This document shows positions 27,197 through 37,177 of a stretch of DNA of 64,000 bases, piece by piece. Made by a program: the position numbers and the translations under genes. A model generated the notes under the pieces. The model worked only from the letters and a program-made list of their open reading frames with translations, was not told the origin of the DNA and ran no database searches. Each line of letters opens with the position of its first letter. The stretch's first letter is position 1. This stretch comes from Alkalicoccobacillus plakortidis (GTDB lineage: Bacteria > Bacillota > Bacilli > Bacillales > Bacillaceae_D), in NCBI RefSeq assembly GCF_023703085.1, contig NZ_JAMQJY010000001.1:930001-994000 (forward strand), given 5' to 3'.

Positions 27197-27973
27197 ATGG
27201 AAAAAGCGATGATCTTTTTTGATATTGATGGTACGTTATATGACCATCAAAAAGAGTTACCAGCTTCAACAAAAAGTTCGATCCAAGCTTTAAAGAAAGC
27301 AGGTCACGAGGTAGCCATTGCAACTGGTCGACCACCTTTTTTCTTTGAAGACCTCCGCAAAGAGCTTGGAATTGATTCCTATGTTAGCTATAATGGCCAA
27401 TACGTTGTCTATAAAGGGGAGGCAATTTTCACAAATCCTTTAGATGCAGCCACTATTGAAAAACTGACAGAGTTTGCAGCAAAACGTAGTCATCCTCTGG
27501 TCTATATGAATCACGAGACCATGCGCTCAAACATCGCTGATCATCCAGCTATAGAAGAAAGCTTAAATAGTTTAAAAGTTCGTCCCCCAGAAAATGATCC
27601 TCACTTTCATAAAGAACGTGATCTCTTCCAAACCTTGTTATTTTGCACTGAAGGGGAAGAAAAAGAATACTCCGAAGCATTTGAAGCCATTCGATTTGTT
27701 CGTTGGCACCCTTCTTCAGTAGATGTCATTCCAGCAGAAGGCTCAAAGGCTGTTGGTATCAAGGCGCTTATTAAAAAATTAGGCTTTTCAATGGATCAGG
27801 TCTATGCTTTTGGAGATGAACGAAATGACCTTGAAATGCTTAGCGAAGTCGGACACGGTGTTGCGATGGGTAATGCTCCTCAGGTTGTAAAGGACGCGGC
27901 TAACTATGTCACAAAACCCGTTGATGAAGATGGTATTAAACACGGACTAGAAATGGTTGGATTGCTGAAATAA
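27197..27973 (+). CDS. Cof-type HAD-IIB family phosphatase
   Basis: 258 residues. HAD motif I is FFDIDGTLYD with the Asp nucleophile pair, motif II is AIATGRPPFF, and motif III/IV is a Lys (EGSKAVGI) plus FGDERNDLEML. The large C2B-type cap lies between motif II and the Lys. Similar to B. subtilis YkrA-like sugar/nucleotide phosphatases; the substrate is not predictable. ATG after AGAGAGTG. Single gene with a strong terminator. Confidence 0.88.
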   Translation: MEKAMIFFDIDGTLYDHQKELPASTKSSIQALKKAGHEVAIATGRPPFFFEDLRKELGIDSYVSYNGQYVVYKGEAIFTNPLDAATIEKLTEFAAKRSHPLVYMNHETMRSNIADHPAIEESLNSLKVRPPENDPHFHKERDLFQTLLFCTEGEEKEYSEAFEAIRFVRWHPSSVDVIPAEGSKAVGIKALIKKLGFSMDQVYAFGDERNDLEMLSEVGHGVAMGNAPQVVKDAANYVTKPVDEDGIKHGLEMVGLLK

Positions 27974-27974
27974 T

Positions 27975-28018
27975 ACAAACAAAGCCCTCTGCAAATAGTT
28001 GCAGAGGGCTTTGTTTGT
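27975..28018 (+). terminator. Strong terminator after the HAD phosphatase gene
   Basis: A long perfect stem: ACAAACAAAGCCCTCTGCA pairs with TGCAGAGGGCTTTGTTTGT around AATAGT. It can also act for minus-strand transcripts coming from the tRNA-Arg. Confidence 0.85.
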
Positions 28019-28064
28019 AAATAAAAAAATCTGCCCTTTTGTGGACAGAATGGATCGTACAGTA

Positions 28065-28136
28065 CGCGCCTAGTAGGACTCGAACCTACAACGCAAGAAT
28101 CGGAATCTTGAATGATATCCCTTTCACCATAGGCGC
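28065..28136 (-). tRNA. tRNA-Arg (anticodon CCG)
   Basis: Minus strand: acceptor GCGCCTA pairs with TAGGCGC, anticodon stem CAAGA/TCTTG with loop TTCCGAT (anticodon CCG), T stem GTAGG/CCTAC with loop TTCGAGT; discriminator G; CCA not encoded. The D arm is unusually short. The gene stands alone between the HAD phosphatase gene and a hypothetical gene. Confidence 0.85.
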
Positions 28137-28211
28137 ATGTTGCTTAAGCGACATGAATAACTATATCTTAAAAGGGAGGTTCGTGTCAATTCATTTCCCT
28201 CCCTAATCGCA

Positions 28212-28571
28212 TTAAGAGTGCTGCTTCTCGCCTTCTGCAAACATCTCACTAAAGCGCTCGTTGATATCGTCTTCTGTGTAGCCTGCAGTTCCAAGACGTG
28301 TGCCAAAGTTCTTCGCCCATAATTGAAGTCTGCTTGCCATTTTAGCGTATTTTTTAGACTCACTCCCCTTTGTATCATTGGCACGACCTTCTGCGTTAGA
28401 AATGATGTTCTCCACTACAAAAAGGACCTTCCACAAAGATTCTTCATCTAATTCTGTTCCTTCAGCTGCTAGACGATCAATCACTTTTTTATAGAAGTCT
28501 TGAAATTCTTTAAATGGAATCTCTTCTTCCATATTCAGATACACTTGAATTTGATCATATAAATCCTGCAT
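28212..28571 (-). CDS. Conserved-looking hypothetical protein
   Basis: 119 residues, soluble, probably all-helical and acidic (MQDLYDQIQVYLNMEEEIPF at the start, EDDINERFSEMFAEGEKQHS at the end). No family recognised. The ATG at 28571 is preferred; a longer in-frame extension to 28646 reads through poor sequence. It has an ordinary coding appearance and lies between tRNA-Arg and the bacilliredoxin gene. Function unknown. Confidence 0.65.
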   Translation of the reverse strand: MQDLYDQIQVYLNMEEEIPFKEFQDFYKKVIDRLAAEGTELDEESLWKVLFVVENIISNAEGRANDTKGSESKKYAKMASRLQLWAKNFGTRLGTAGYTEDDINERFSEMFAEGEKQHS

Positions 28572-28664
28572 GTTTGTAAACACTCCTTTATTTCTATCGG
28601 GCTCATTATAGCACAAATTCAAACAGTGAGTCAGTATATCGGACAAGAGTTTTTATGTGAAACT

Positions 28665-28697
28665 TAAAAAGCAGCGGACACTTATTAGGTCCACTGC
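28665..28697 (-). terminator. Terminator of the bacilliredoxin gene
   Basis: GCAGCGGAC (28671-28679) pairs with GTCCACTGC (28689-28697) with one mismatch. On the minus strand it is followed by TTTTTAAGTTT. Confidence 0.7.
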
Positions 28698-28707
28698 CAA
28701 TATCTAC

Positions 28708-29148
28708 TTATGAGTTAGCACTAGTTTTGCAGTACTGATCAAAGGCTTGCTCAAGCTTTTGAACGACTTGAATGGGTTCATATCCTTCAATTTCGTGACG
28801 TTCTACCATCATTTGAATTTCACCGTCTTTTAGTAATGCAAACGATGGAGATGATGGAGCATAGCCTTTAAAGTATTCACGTGCTTTTGCTGTAGCTTCT
28901 TTGTCCTGCCCAGCAAACACTGTTAAAAAGCGATCGGGTCTTGTTTCGTAATTTTTCATATACGCAGCAGATGGTCTGGCAATCCCGCCTGCACAGCCAC
29001 ATACAGAGTTGATCATGACTAGAGCTGTTCCTTTTTCTTGAAGGGCTGTATCTACTTCATCAGGTGTTGTCAGCTCTTGATAGCCCGATTCAACCATTTC
29101 TTGTCTCGCACCTTGAACCACATCATTTATAAAGAAATTAAAGTCCAT
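28708..29148 (-). CDS. brxB: Bacilliredoxin (BrxA/BrxB family)
   Basis: 146 residues with a thioredoxin-like fold. The active site is NSVCGCAGG (CGC motif, about residue 50), which removes bacillithiol from proteins oxidised by hypochlorite or other stress. Downstream [18 protein letters not shown] and [14 protein letters not shown] are family features. The ATG at 29148 has GGAGAG 8 bases upstream. Next to the bkd genes, as B. subtilis YqiW (BrxB) is, which favours BrxB over BrxA (YphP). Confidence 0.9.
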   Translation of the reverse strand: MDFNFFINDVVQGARQEMVESGYQELTTPDEVDTALQEKGTALVMINSVCGCAGGIARPSAAYMKNYETRPDRFLTVFAGQDKEATAKAREYFKGYAPSSPSFALLKDGEIQMMVERHEIEGYEPIQVVQKLEQAFDQYCKTSANS

Positions 29149-29226
29149 TTTTCGCACTCTCCTTTTTATCTTGCTTTGCCTGTTATTTTACATTGAAAAT
29201 CGGTAAATTCCAATAGAAGTGCTCAA

Positions 29227-29256
29227 GAAAAACTCCTCAAATTAGAGGAGTTTTTC
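29227..29256 (-). terminator. Terminator of the bkd operon
   Basis: AAAAACTCCTC pairs with GAGGAGTTTTT around AAATTA, immediately past the bkdB stop codon. Confidence 0.85.
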
Positions 29257-29266
29257 TATGGTATGG

Positions 29267-30508
29267 TTATTCTCCTGAAAACTGTTCAAGCTTTTTCTTG
29301 ATGGAAGCAAGGAATTGTCCGCATACTAAGCCATCCAAGATACGGTGATCAAGAGACAAACATAGGTTGACCATATGACGAATGGCAATGGAGTCTCCCT
29401 CAGGTTGCTCAATCACTACTGGACGCTTCACAATCGACTCAATTGATAAAATCGCTGCCTGTGGGTAATTGATGATAGGCGCCGATTGAATCGAACCAAA
29501 AGAACCAGTGTTGTTAATCGTGAAGGTCCCACCCTGTGAATCAGCACTACTTAATTTACCTGAGCGCACTTTGCCAGCAAGCTCATGAATACTTTTGGCA
29601 AGACCCTTGATTGATTTATCATCCGCTCCATGAATAACTGGAACATATAACGCATCATCTGTCGAGACGGCCATCGAGATATTTATATCTTTTTTGCGGA
29701 TGATTTTGTCTCCAGCCCACATTGAATTCATTTCTGGGAATTCTTTTAAGGCTTCAACAATCGCTTTGATGAAAAATGGTAGGAAGGTTAGATTGTAGCC
29801 TTCTTTTGCTTTGAAATCTGCTTTTACCTTATTACGATGTTGAACCAAACGTGTAACATCCACTTCAATCATTGTCCACGCATGTGGCGCTTCATGCTTG
29901 CTTCGTACCATATTGGCTGCAATTGCCTTACGAATGCCCGTCACAGGTATTTCGATGTCCCCTGTTGCAGAGACAACCTCTTGCTTGCTTACTGGTGCTT
30001 CCTGCCTAACCGGTTGTTGAACTGGTTCCTCAGTCGCACGAGCTGCCTGCCCTCCACTTGAAATAAGCTTCTCCAGATCTTTTCGAGTAATACGACCTGA
30101 TTTGCCTGAGCCTTCTACTCTCGTCAAATCAATATCATGCTCTTGTGATAGCTTTAACACAGCAGGTGAGTAGCGTGTTCGTTGAGAAAGATCTGTCTCA
30201 TCAGATTTCGCTGATGTATGTTCTTCAGCTTCTTTTTTAACGGGATCATCCTGTTTCTCTTCTGCACTCTCTTCTGTTTCAACGGAACAAATGATCGTTC
30301 CTACACTAACCGTTTCGTCTTCCTTCACAAGAAGTTCTTTAATCGTTCCATTATAAGAAGAAGGTACTTCCGCATTAACCTTATCCGTCATAACTTCTGC
30401 AATTGGTTCATACTTTTTGACGGTATCACCTGGTTGCACTAACCATTTTGTAATGGTACCTTCCGTAACACTTTCTCCGAGTTGGGGCATTTTCATTTCC
30501 GTCGCCAT
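29267..30508 (-). CDS. bkdB: Branched-chain 2-oxo acid dehydrogenase E2 (dihydrolipoyl acyltransferase)
   Basis: About 413 residues. N-terminal lipoyl domain (KMPQLGESVTEGTITKWLV; lipoylated Lys in EVMTDKVNAEVPS), an acidic linker, a peripheral subunit-binding domain (YSPAVLKLSQEHDIDLTRVEGSGKSGRITRKDLEKLI), and a C-terminal acyltransferase domain ending in LSLDHRILDGL, the catalytic His and Asp. It forms the core of the complex that makes isobutyryl-, isovaleryl- and 2-methylbutyryl-CoA, primers of branched fatty acids. The ATG at 30508 follows GGAAAGGAG. Last gene of the bkd run. Confidence 0.94.
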   Translation of the reverse strand: MATEMKMPQLGESVTEGTITKWLVQPGDTVKKYEPIAEVMTDKVNAEVPSSYNGTIKELLVKEDETVSVGTIICSVETEESAEEKQDDPVKKEAEEHTSAKSDETDLSQRTRYSPAVLKLSQEHDIDLTRVEGSGKSGRITRKDLEKLISSGGQAARATEEPVQQPVRQEAPVSKQEVVSATGDIEIPVTGIRKAIAANMVRSKHEAPHAWTMIEVDVTRLVQHRNKVKADFKAKEGYNLTFLPFFIKAIVEALKEFPEMNSMWAGDKIIRKKDINISMAVSTDDALYVPVIHGADDKSIKGLAKSIHELAGKVRSGKLSSADSQGGTFTINNTGSFGSIQSAPIINYPQAAILSIESIVKRPVVIEQPEGDSIAIRHMVNLCLSLDHRILDGLVCGQFLASIKKKLEQFSGE

Positions 30509-30526
30509 GCATGTCACTCCTTTCCT

Positions 30527-31511
30527 TTAAAACTCTGCTAGTTCTCTCATAGCCCGTTCGACTTTATCTGGATTAATCATAAATTCCTTTTCCATTGTTG
30601 GTGCATAAGGCATCGTTGGTGTATCCGGTCCAGGCAAGTCGTTGAATTGGTGCATCTAGATCAAAGAGACAGTTTTCAGCAATGATCGCCGCAACCTCTC
30701 CAATGATGCTACCTTCTAAATTATCTTCTGTAACAAGCAGAACCTTCCCTGTTTTAGATGCCGCTTCAATAATTGCTTCTTTATCTAACGGATACACCGT
30801 GCGCAAATCAAGAATATGCGTTTGGATACCGTCTTTCTCTAATCTCTCAGCAGCCTGCAGGGCAAAGTGAACAGCTAAACCATAGGTGATAACCGTCAGA
30901 TCGTCGCCTTCTCTCTTCACATCTGCTTTACCGATTGGCAATGTATAGTCTTCTTCAGGTACGTCACCTTTTATTAAACGATACGCTCGCTTATGTTCAA
31001 AAAATAAAACAGGATCATTTGAACGGATTGCTGCTTTTAATAAGCCTTTTGCATCATAAGGTGTAGATGGCATCACTATTTTTAATCCCGGTGTCCAAGC
31101 AAACATTTTCTCCACACTTTGCGAGTGGTAAAGAGCTCCGTGTACTCCGCCGCCATATGGTGCACGAATCGTAATGGGGCTTTGCCAATCATTATTTGAG
31201 CGATAGCGAATCTTAGCTGCTTCTGAGACGATTTGGTTCACTGCAGGCATGATAAAGTCTGCAAATTGAATCTCTGCCACAGGACGCATGCCATACATAG
31301 CTGCTCCAATTCCGACTCCAACGATTGCTGATTCCGCAAGTGGCGTGTCCATCACACGATCGTCACCAAATTGTTCATGAAGTCCGGCCGTAGCACGGAA
31401 GACCCCACCACGGGCACCAACATCTTCTCCAAGTATAAAAACTTTTTCATCTCGTTCCATTTCTTCTTTAAGTGCTTGAGTAATGGATTCTATATAAGAT
31501 ATGACTGTCAT
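30527..31511 (-). CDS. bkdAB: Branched-chain 2-oxo acid dehydrogenase E1 beta subunit, frame broken at the C-terminus
   Basis: About 327 residues after correction. Motifs: EDVGARGGVFRAT, DTPLAESAIVGVGIGAAMYGMRPVAEIQFADF, RAPYGGGVHGALYHSQS, PVLFFEHKRAYRL and LRTVYPLDKEAI. As read, it ends RLAWTGYTNDALCTNNGKGIYD. Removing one base at about 30631-30634 (GCCTGGACC on the minus strand) restores RLAGPDTPTMPYAPTMEKEF, then MINPDKVERAMRELAEF, with a stop at 30527. Its start overlaps the end of bkdAA by 4 bp. Confidence 0.93.
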
Positions 31512-32515
31512 AACGAACCCTCCTGCTCTTCATACACATGTAGATGCAAGCTCTCGGGATCAGCATATGGAGCCTCTTCAGCATAATCTGTTGCTTCATC
31601 AATCACTTTTGCAATACGCTCTTCCATTTCCTTCTCAACATCTTCTTGAAGCAGACCTTCTTTGATCAAATAATCTCGGAATGTTAAAAGAGAATCCTTA
31701 CTTTTAGCGTTATCTACTTCTTCTCTTGACCGGTATGCACGATCATCATCGTCACTTGAATGAGGGGTTAGGCGATAAGATACGGTTTCAATTAACGTAG
31801 CACCTTCTCCTCTTCGTCCACGATCCGCGGCTTCTTTCACTGCAGCATACACTGCGATTGGATCATTCCCATCTACTGTTATTCCTGGCATTCCATAACC
31901 GATTGCTCGATCTGAGACACGTTCGCAACCCAGTTGTTTTTCCACTGGAACAGAGATAGCATACTTATTGTTTTCACACATTAAAATCACTGGAAGCTTA
32001 TGCACACCGGCAAAGTTAGCCCCTTCATGGAAATCACCTTGGTTGGAAGATCCCTCGCCAAAAGTAGTTAAAACAACAAGATCCTTTTTCTCCATCTTAG
32101 CAGCTAGTGCTATTCCAACAGCATGAGGAACCTGTGTGGTAACAGGCGAAGAGCCTGTTACAATTCGATTTGCCGATTGACCAAAGTGACCTGGCATCTG
32201 GCGTCCACCCGAGTTCGGGTCCTCAGCTTTTGCAAAGGCCGATAACATTAGTTCTTTTGTTGTCATACCAAAAGTAAGCACAACACCAAGGTCACGATAA
32301 TAAGGCAATGCATAATCCTTCTGTCGATCAAGTGCAAATGCAGCGCCAACCTGTGCGGCCTCCTGTCCTTGACACGAAATTGTAAATGGGATTTTTCCCG
32401 CTCTATTTAACAACCAAAGTCGTTCATCTAATCGTCTTGAGTGAAGCATCCACTCATACATCTCAAGTACCGTTTCATCGGTTAATCCTAGTGAATGATG
32501 TTTATTAGTAATCAT
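31508..32515 (-). CDS. bkdAA: Branched-chain 2-oxo acid dehydrogenase E1 alpha subunit
   Basis: 335 residues. Thiamine diphosphate-dependent decarboxylase subunit. The ThDP/Mg-binding motif is TTFGEGSSNQGDFHEGANFAGVHKLPVILMCENN (GDGxxNxG-type, with GEGSSNQG). Other family features: QEAAQVGAAFAL, PYYRDLG, GHFGQS and TYRLTPHSSDDDD-like YRLTPHSSDDDD, where the phosphorylation loop of mitochondrial relatives lies. Between lpdV and bkdAB, as in B. subtilis. Confidence 0.95.
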   Translation of the reverse strand: MITNKHHSLGLTDETVLEMYEWMLHSRRLDERLWLLNRAGKIPFTISCQGQEAAQVGAAFALDRQKDYALPYYRDLGVVLTFGMTTKELMLSAFAKAEDPNSGGRQMPGHFGQSANRIVTGSSPVTTQVPHAVGIALAAKMEKKDLVVLTTFGEGSSNQGDFHEGANFAGVHKLPVILMCENNKYAISVPVEKQLGCERVSDRAIGYGMPGITVDGNDPIAVYAAVKEAADRGRRGEGATLIETVSYRLTPHSSDDDDRAYRSREEVDNAKSKDSLLTFRDYLIKEGLLQEDVEKEMEERIAKVIDEATDYAEEAPYADPESLHLHVYEEQEGSL

Positions 32516-32539
32516 GTCTCTCCTCCTCTGCCATTGTAT

Positions 32540-33960
32540 TTAGCCGTGTATGGCTTTCCCGTTTGCTGCTAATGCTGCTTCTCCAAGTACTTCTGATAAG
32601 GTTGGGTGTGGGTGAATGGTATGAGCAACTTCCCAGCTTGCAGCGTCTAATACTTTGGCGATCGCTGCCTCAGAAATGAGCTCTGTAGCATGTGGCCCAA
32701 TGATATGTACACCTAACAGATCATCGTTCTCTTTATTCGCAATTAATTTCACAAAGCCATTTGTTTCACCTTGTACTAATGCTTTTCCAATCGCTTGAAA
32801 TGAGAATGTTCCTACTTTTATAGGAAGATCCTTGGACTTTGCTTGTTCTTCTGTTAAACCAACAGACGCCATCTCTGGGTAACTATAAATGCAGCTTGGA
32901 ACCGTCTCGTAGTTAATTGGTGATGGATCATTACCCAAAATATGCTCAACTGCAAGTATCCCCTCATGTGAAGCAACATGAGCCAGCTGCATGCCACCAA
33001 TGACATCTCCTATCGCGTAAATGTGCGATTCTTTTGTTTGTCCAAATTCATTTACCTGGATAAAACTTTTGTCGACCTGAATATCTGTATTTTTCAAGCC
33101 AATATCTGAAGTATTACCTGCCCGTCCAACACACACTAACATTTTTTCTGCTTCAAATGTAGTAGGTTCACCTTTGATTAGTCCAGTTACATGAACACTG
33201 TTTTCATTTTTGATGAGTTCATTTGTCTGTAAATCAACATTTGTGACAATTTTAATGCCCCTTGCCTGTAACTGCTTGGCCGCTTCTGCAGCAATATCTA
33301 TATCTTCTGAAGGTAGAATTCTTCCTCCGTACTCAACGATGGTTACTTCCACGCCAAAATCCGAGAGCATTGATGCCCATTCCACGCCAATAACTCCTCC
33401 CCCTACAATGATGATAGAAGCTGGAGATACTCGAGTGTAAGGGCATGATCAGATGTTAAAATATGTGTTCCGTCTATTGTTAGGCCCGGTAAAGTGCGTG
33501 GTGTTGAGCCTGTTGCTACAATCACATTTTTGCCGATTAGCATAACATTTTCTTCATTTTTCCGTTCAACCGAAATGGTACCCGGTGTCGGTGAAAAGAT
33601 AGAAGGGCCAAGAATTCGACCCTTTCCTTCGTATACATCTATGTCCCCGCGCTTCATTAAAAATTGAACACCTTTATGAAGCTGGTCTACTACCTTTTGT
33701 TTCCTTGTTTGGGCCGCTTGAAAATCAAAGGAGACACCCGTGGTTGTTACTCCAAATTCCCAAGTCCCTTTAGCTGTTCTAAGCACCTCTGCACTACGCA
33801 AAAGTGCTTTACTTGGAATGCATCCCTTATGAAGACATGTCCCGCCGATTTTCCCTTGTTCAACGATTGCTGTCTTAAGTCCCTCTTGAGCTGCTTTGAT
33901 AGCTGCTACATAGCCACCAGTTCCACCGCCAAGAATAACTAAATCATAATCTTCTGCCAT
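32540..33960 (-). CDS. lpdV: Dihydrolipoyl dehydrogenase (E3) of the bkd complex, frame broken by one missing base
   Basis: About 473 residues after correction. FAD-binding start DLVILGGGTGGYVAAIKAAQ, redox disulphide GGTCLHKGCIPSKALL, the NAD-binding GGGVIGVEWASMLSDFGVEVTIVE, FAD site IYAIGDVIGGMQLAHVASHEG and the catalytic HPHPTLSEV. The frame breaks after TLEYLQ at about 33422. Adding one T (AGCTGGAG to AGCTTGGAG on the plus strand) joins EYLQASIIIVGGGVIGVEW. This is the reverse of the extra-T errors elsewhere in the window. Between bcd and bkdAA. Confidence 0.92.
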
Positions 33961-33986
33961 GGTGTCTCCTCCTTCAATCCTACCTA

Positions 33987-35099
33987 TTACTTTTGTTGAC
34001 CATTACGTGCACGTGATAATAAATGATGTTCATCTCGTACAAATTGTTTACGTGAGCGACGTAAACGTTCGATGCGTTCTTCCGCCATACGATCAGCAGC
34101 AACATTAGTTGAGATGCCATCACGTTTCGCAATCTCAAACACTTTCGCTACATTATCGTAAATGCCTTCTACTTTTTTCATCGCTCGATCGCGGTTATAA
34201 CCTTTTAGCTCATCCGCAACATTAATAACGCCACCCGCATTGATGACATAATCAGGCGCATAGGCAATACCCATTTCCATAAGTCGTTCGCCATGACGTT
34301 CTTCTTTTAACTGATTGTTCGCTGCACCAGCTACAACACTGGCTTTTAAATGAGCAAGTGTATCATCATTAATAATGGCTCCTAATGCGTTAGGAGAAAA
34401 GATATCACAAGCTACACTATAAATTTCCTCTGGGGCCACGTACGAGGCTCCAAAATCTTCAACAGCACGTTTTGCCGCAGACTCATAGATGTCTGTTACA
34501 ACTAATTCGGCACCTTCTTCATGTAGATACTTACATAGCTGATACGAGACATTACCTACACCTTGTACAGCAATTTTTTTGCCAGCTAAATTTTCATCAC
34601 CAAAAGCCGCTTTTGCCGCAGCTTTCATACCCACAAACACTCCATAAGCTGTAACCGGAGATGGGTTTCCTGATGCTCCAAACGCAGGAGAAATACCAGT
34701 TACATAATCTGTTTCTTCATGAATAATATCCATATCAGCAACCGTTGTTCCAACATCCTCAGCTGTAATATATCGTCCGTTTAACCCTTGTATGTATCGT
34801 CCAAAAGCTCGGAACATTTCTTCATTCTTATCTTTACGAGGATCACCGATAATAACGGTTTTCCCTCCACCTAGATTTAATCCAGCTGCTGCGTTTTTAT
34901 ATGTCATTCCCTTAGATAGGCGAAGTGCATCTTCAAAAGCTGCCTCTTCACTTGAATAATTCCACATTCTCGTTCCACCGAGTGCAGGTCCAAGTGTTGT
35001 GTCGTGAATAGCAATGATCGCTTTTAAGCCGGACGTTCGATCCTGACAAACAACCACCTGTTCATAATCATATGTTTCCATTGTTGAGAAAAGATTCAT
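33987..35099 (-). CDS. bcd: Leucine dehydrogenase
   Basis: 370 residues. Oxidatively deaminates Leu, Ile and Val to 2-oxo acids, the substrates of the bkd complex. Motifs: [47 protein letters not shown] with the catalytic Lys, and the dinucleotide-binding [27 protein letters not shown]. The ATG at 35099 has AAAGGAGG upstream; the longer frame to 35165 lacks a site. It is first in the bkd run, which here lacks the phosphotransbutyrylase and butyrate kinase genes (ptb, buk) seen in B. subtilis. Confidence 0.95.
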   Translation of the reverse strand: MNLFSTMETYDYEQVVVCQDRTSGLKAIIAIHDTTLGPALGGTRMWNYSSEEAAFEDALRLSKGMTYKNAAAGLNLGGGKTVIIGDPRKDKNEEMFRAFGRYIQGLNGRYITAEDVGTTVADMDIIHEETDYVTGISPAFGASGNPSPVTAYGVFVGMKAAAKAAFGDENLAGKKIAVQGVGNVSYQLCKYLHEEGAELVVTDIYESAAKRAVEDFGASYVAPEEIYSVACDIFSPNALGAIINDDTLAHLKASVVAGAANNQLKEERHGERLMEMGIAYAPDYVINAGGVINVADELKGYNRDRAMKKVEGIYDNVAKVFEIAKRDGISTNVAADRMAEERIERLRRSRKQFVRDEHHLLSRARNGQQK

Positions 35100-35469
35100 C
35101 GCGAATTCCTCCTTTGGTCTTTTGGAAGGTCTAATTTTTAAGAGCATGACTCTCTCTCTATCCATGCCTTACTCGCAAAATGTCTCTCAATTATAATGAA
35201 TTTTTTGTATCTTATTCCGATTCATCATTAATCTCCCATAGCAAAATGCGCATATATAGTATATCACGCAGGTTCTCTAAATCCTATGGCTACGCGATTT
35301 CACAGATAATTTGAACATTTATTGAACACGATTTTTAGAAATTATGACTAGGTCCTAAAATCTACTCTTATATTATTACTCAAATTTATAATTCATGCAA
35401 CTTTAAGACATATACTTCTAAAGATTTTTTCGCTACAATATGAGAAGAGCTACTTAAGGAGGATACTAG
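35100..35469. other. Divergent intergenic region upstream of bcd and the DUF2627 gene
   Basis: About 370 bp, AT-rich, expected to hold the bcd-bkd promoter and the promoter for the divergent small gene. I could not find a convincing SigL (-24 GG / -12 GC) promoter or a CodY box by eye. No gene seen. Confidence 0.45.
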
Positions 35470-35712
35470 ATGGGTCGTTTTGTTGCACTAATCATATTAC
35501 TTATCCCTATTTTCACTGCTGGATTTGGTATTAAGTTAATGAGAGATGCTTTTTTTCATATTTTACAATCACCATTTCCATCGATATCAATTCAATTTGT
35601 TGCGGGAATTGTTTTGTTTGCCGTAGGTTTTGCATTTATTGGTGGCTTTATCTTTCATCGCGATCGGAAAAACGGCAAAATTTCACCTCGATTTTCAAAA
35701 AAAGAAGGATAG
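35470..35712 (+). CDS. DUF2627 small membrane protein (YqzF-like)
   Basis: 80 residues with two membrane segments (about 5-24 and 42-62) and a basic C-terminus (HRDRKNGKISPRFSKKEG). Matches the DUF2627/YqzF family, found near bkd in Bacillus. It begins with ATG after AAGGAGG. It is divergent from bcd and its end overlaps, convergently, the end of the MraY-like gene by 58 bp. Function unknown. Confidence 0.8.
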   Translation: MGRFVALIILLIPIFTAGFGIKLMRDAFFHILQSPFPSISIQFVAGIVLFAVGFAFIGGFIFHRDRKNGKISPRFSKKEG

Positions 35713-36521
35713 GCCAGGGTCACTGTTTTTTCATGACCCCAATCCCATCCATCCACCGCCAGAACGGTCTCCTTGCAATCCACTGAAAAAGAAACCTGTT
35801 CTGCTGCTAGTAATAACATAAATAATATAGCTGTGCCAAACCACTGCAATTCAATCGTTCCCTCATGTGTTAGCCAAATAGCAAGGATCGCACCACAGGC
35901 GGTCGCTCCGTTGTCACCCAATATCGCTTTTCGCTCTCCCTCTAATACAAAGACCAAATAAAAAATGGTTAATACATATAGTAACGTTGAAAACCTTGGG
36001 ATTGGCATAAACGCAACAATAATCGCAGAGACCAAAAGTGATAACTTCCAAACGCGTAAAGGTCTTGTATCAAATAAATTCATAATGTGAGGAAGTAAAA
36101 ACATCAATAGAAACATCGTGATACTTGTGCCTGCTGATTGCGGTTGACTTAAAAACGTGTACACACCTGCGAGGGTTATTGTTCCAACTGCTTTAATCAG
36201 CCCAGTTGTCCATCTCCGGTCCTTAATAAATACACGAAAATGCCCTCGTATGCCCTTTGGCTCTGCCTTCCCGTAGCGATCATCAATAAATCCAATCCCC
36301 CATACCCCCAAGACATATCCTAGAGACAAATACGAGAATGCCACTGAATCATTTGGAGGAAACGCACACATAACTGCATATCCATAAACGACAAATACAC
36401 CCAAGCTATAAGGAAGTGTTTGCTGTTCATAATTACGAACGGTCCATTTTGCTTCATGAAATGCACACATACTTGTAAAAGCAATGACTGGAAGCGTCAA
36501 CATCAACAAAATCATAAGCAA
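35655..36521 (-). CDS. WecA/MraY-like (glycosyltransferase family 4) membrane protein
   Basis: 288 residues, about 7-9 membrane helices. The pattern recalls polyprenyl-phosphate phospho-sugar transferases: GFIDDRYG (Asp pair), then LFDTRPLRVWK and LGDNGATACGAILA in place of the usual MGDTGS motif. It overlaps the GT2 gene by 10 bp, so the two are probably co-expressed with the SteA-like gene. The last 40 residues run antisense to the DUF2627 gene and look unnatural; other frames there give plausible short ends, so the true C-terminus is uncertain. Substrate unknown. Confidence 0.65.
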   Translation of the reverse strand: MLMILLMLTLPVIAFTSMCAFHEAKWTVRNYEQQTLPYSLGVFVVYGYAVMCAFPPNDSVAFSYLSLGYVLGVWGIGFIDDRYGKAEPKGIRGHFRVFIKDRRWTTGLIKAVGTITLAGVYTFLSQPQSAGTSITMFLLMFLLPHIMNLFDTRPLRVWKLSLLVSAIIVAFMPIPRFSTLLYVLTIFYLVFVLEGERKAILGDNGATACGAILAIWLTHEGTIELQWFGTAILFMLLLAAEQVSFSVDCKETVLAVDGWDWGHEKTVTLAYPSFFENRGEILPFFRSR

Positions 36522-37177
36522 TCTCCTTGTAGCTGTTTTTTAATCTGACGCCACTGATTATAACGATGCTTCATACCCGAGAGACTCCTACCCATTTCTC
36601 GATGGGTCATCTCTGACTCAATCTCTTCCAATCTTGCCCCACCATGGATCATATGCAAACACATCATCGTTTCAATGCCATAACCTGTATATGATCTACT
36701 TAGCAATAATCTGAGCCACTGTCTTTGAAATGCTCTCTGTCCTGACAGTGGCGCTTCAAGCCAGACACCCGTGCGCTGATGGATCAGCTTTTGTACTCGT
36801 TTTTTAACAAAACCTTTTCCACCGTTTCCGTTATGACGAATTTTTGAAATGGTAAGATCGGCCCTTTTTTTCATCAATGGTTCAAGTAAACCACCTGCTT
36901 CTTGCGCCGAATGTTCTAAGTCTGCATCTAGGCAAAGAATATACATGCCCTTGGCAGCTCTCCATCCCGTTTGCAATGCTTGTCCCTTGCCTTGATTTGT
37001 TTCTAGATGGATACTTACATCGGCAAATTCTTCAGCGATCTCTGCAGTAAAATCTGTACTACCGTCGTTTACACAAATAACTTCATGTTCAAAGGGAAGT
37101 GAACGAGCCGCTTTGATTGTAGCAGCAAGGCGTTTTTCTTCGTTGTACGCAGGAATAACAACGGACACTCTAGTCAT
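36512..37177 (-). CDS. Glycosyltransferase family 2
   Basis: 221 residues, GT-A fold. VSVVIPAYNEEKRLAATIKAA at the N-terminus, CVNDGSTDFTAEIAEEF, the GKGQALQTGWRAAKGMYILCLDADLEH stretch with the metal-binding DAD, and GQRAFQRQWL are typical of polyprenol-phosphate glycosyltransferases such as DPM-like enzymes. No membrane helices. It overlaps SteA-like and MraY-like genes on both sides by about 8-10 bp, which suggests one transcript and a joint role in surface glycan formation (inference). Confidence 0.8.
   Translation of the reverse strand: MTRVSVVIPAYNEEKRLAATIKAARSLPFEHEVICVNDGSTDFTAEIAEEFADVSIHLETNQGKGQALQTGWRAAKGMYILCLDADLEHSAQEAGGLLEPLMKKRADLTISKIRHNGNGGKGFVKKRVQKLIHQRTGVWLEAPLSGQRAFQRQWLRLLLSRSYTGYGIETMMCLHMIHGGARLEEIESEMTHREMGRSLSGMKHRYNQWRQIKKQLQGDCL

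Noticed and set aside
35655..35780. Frameshift in the C-terminus of the MraY-like gene
   Set aside because: Two other frames give plausible short ends, so no unique correction can be defended; recorded only as an uncertain C-terminus.
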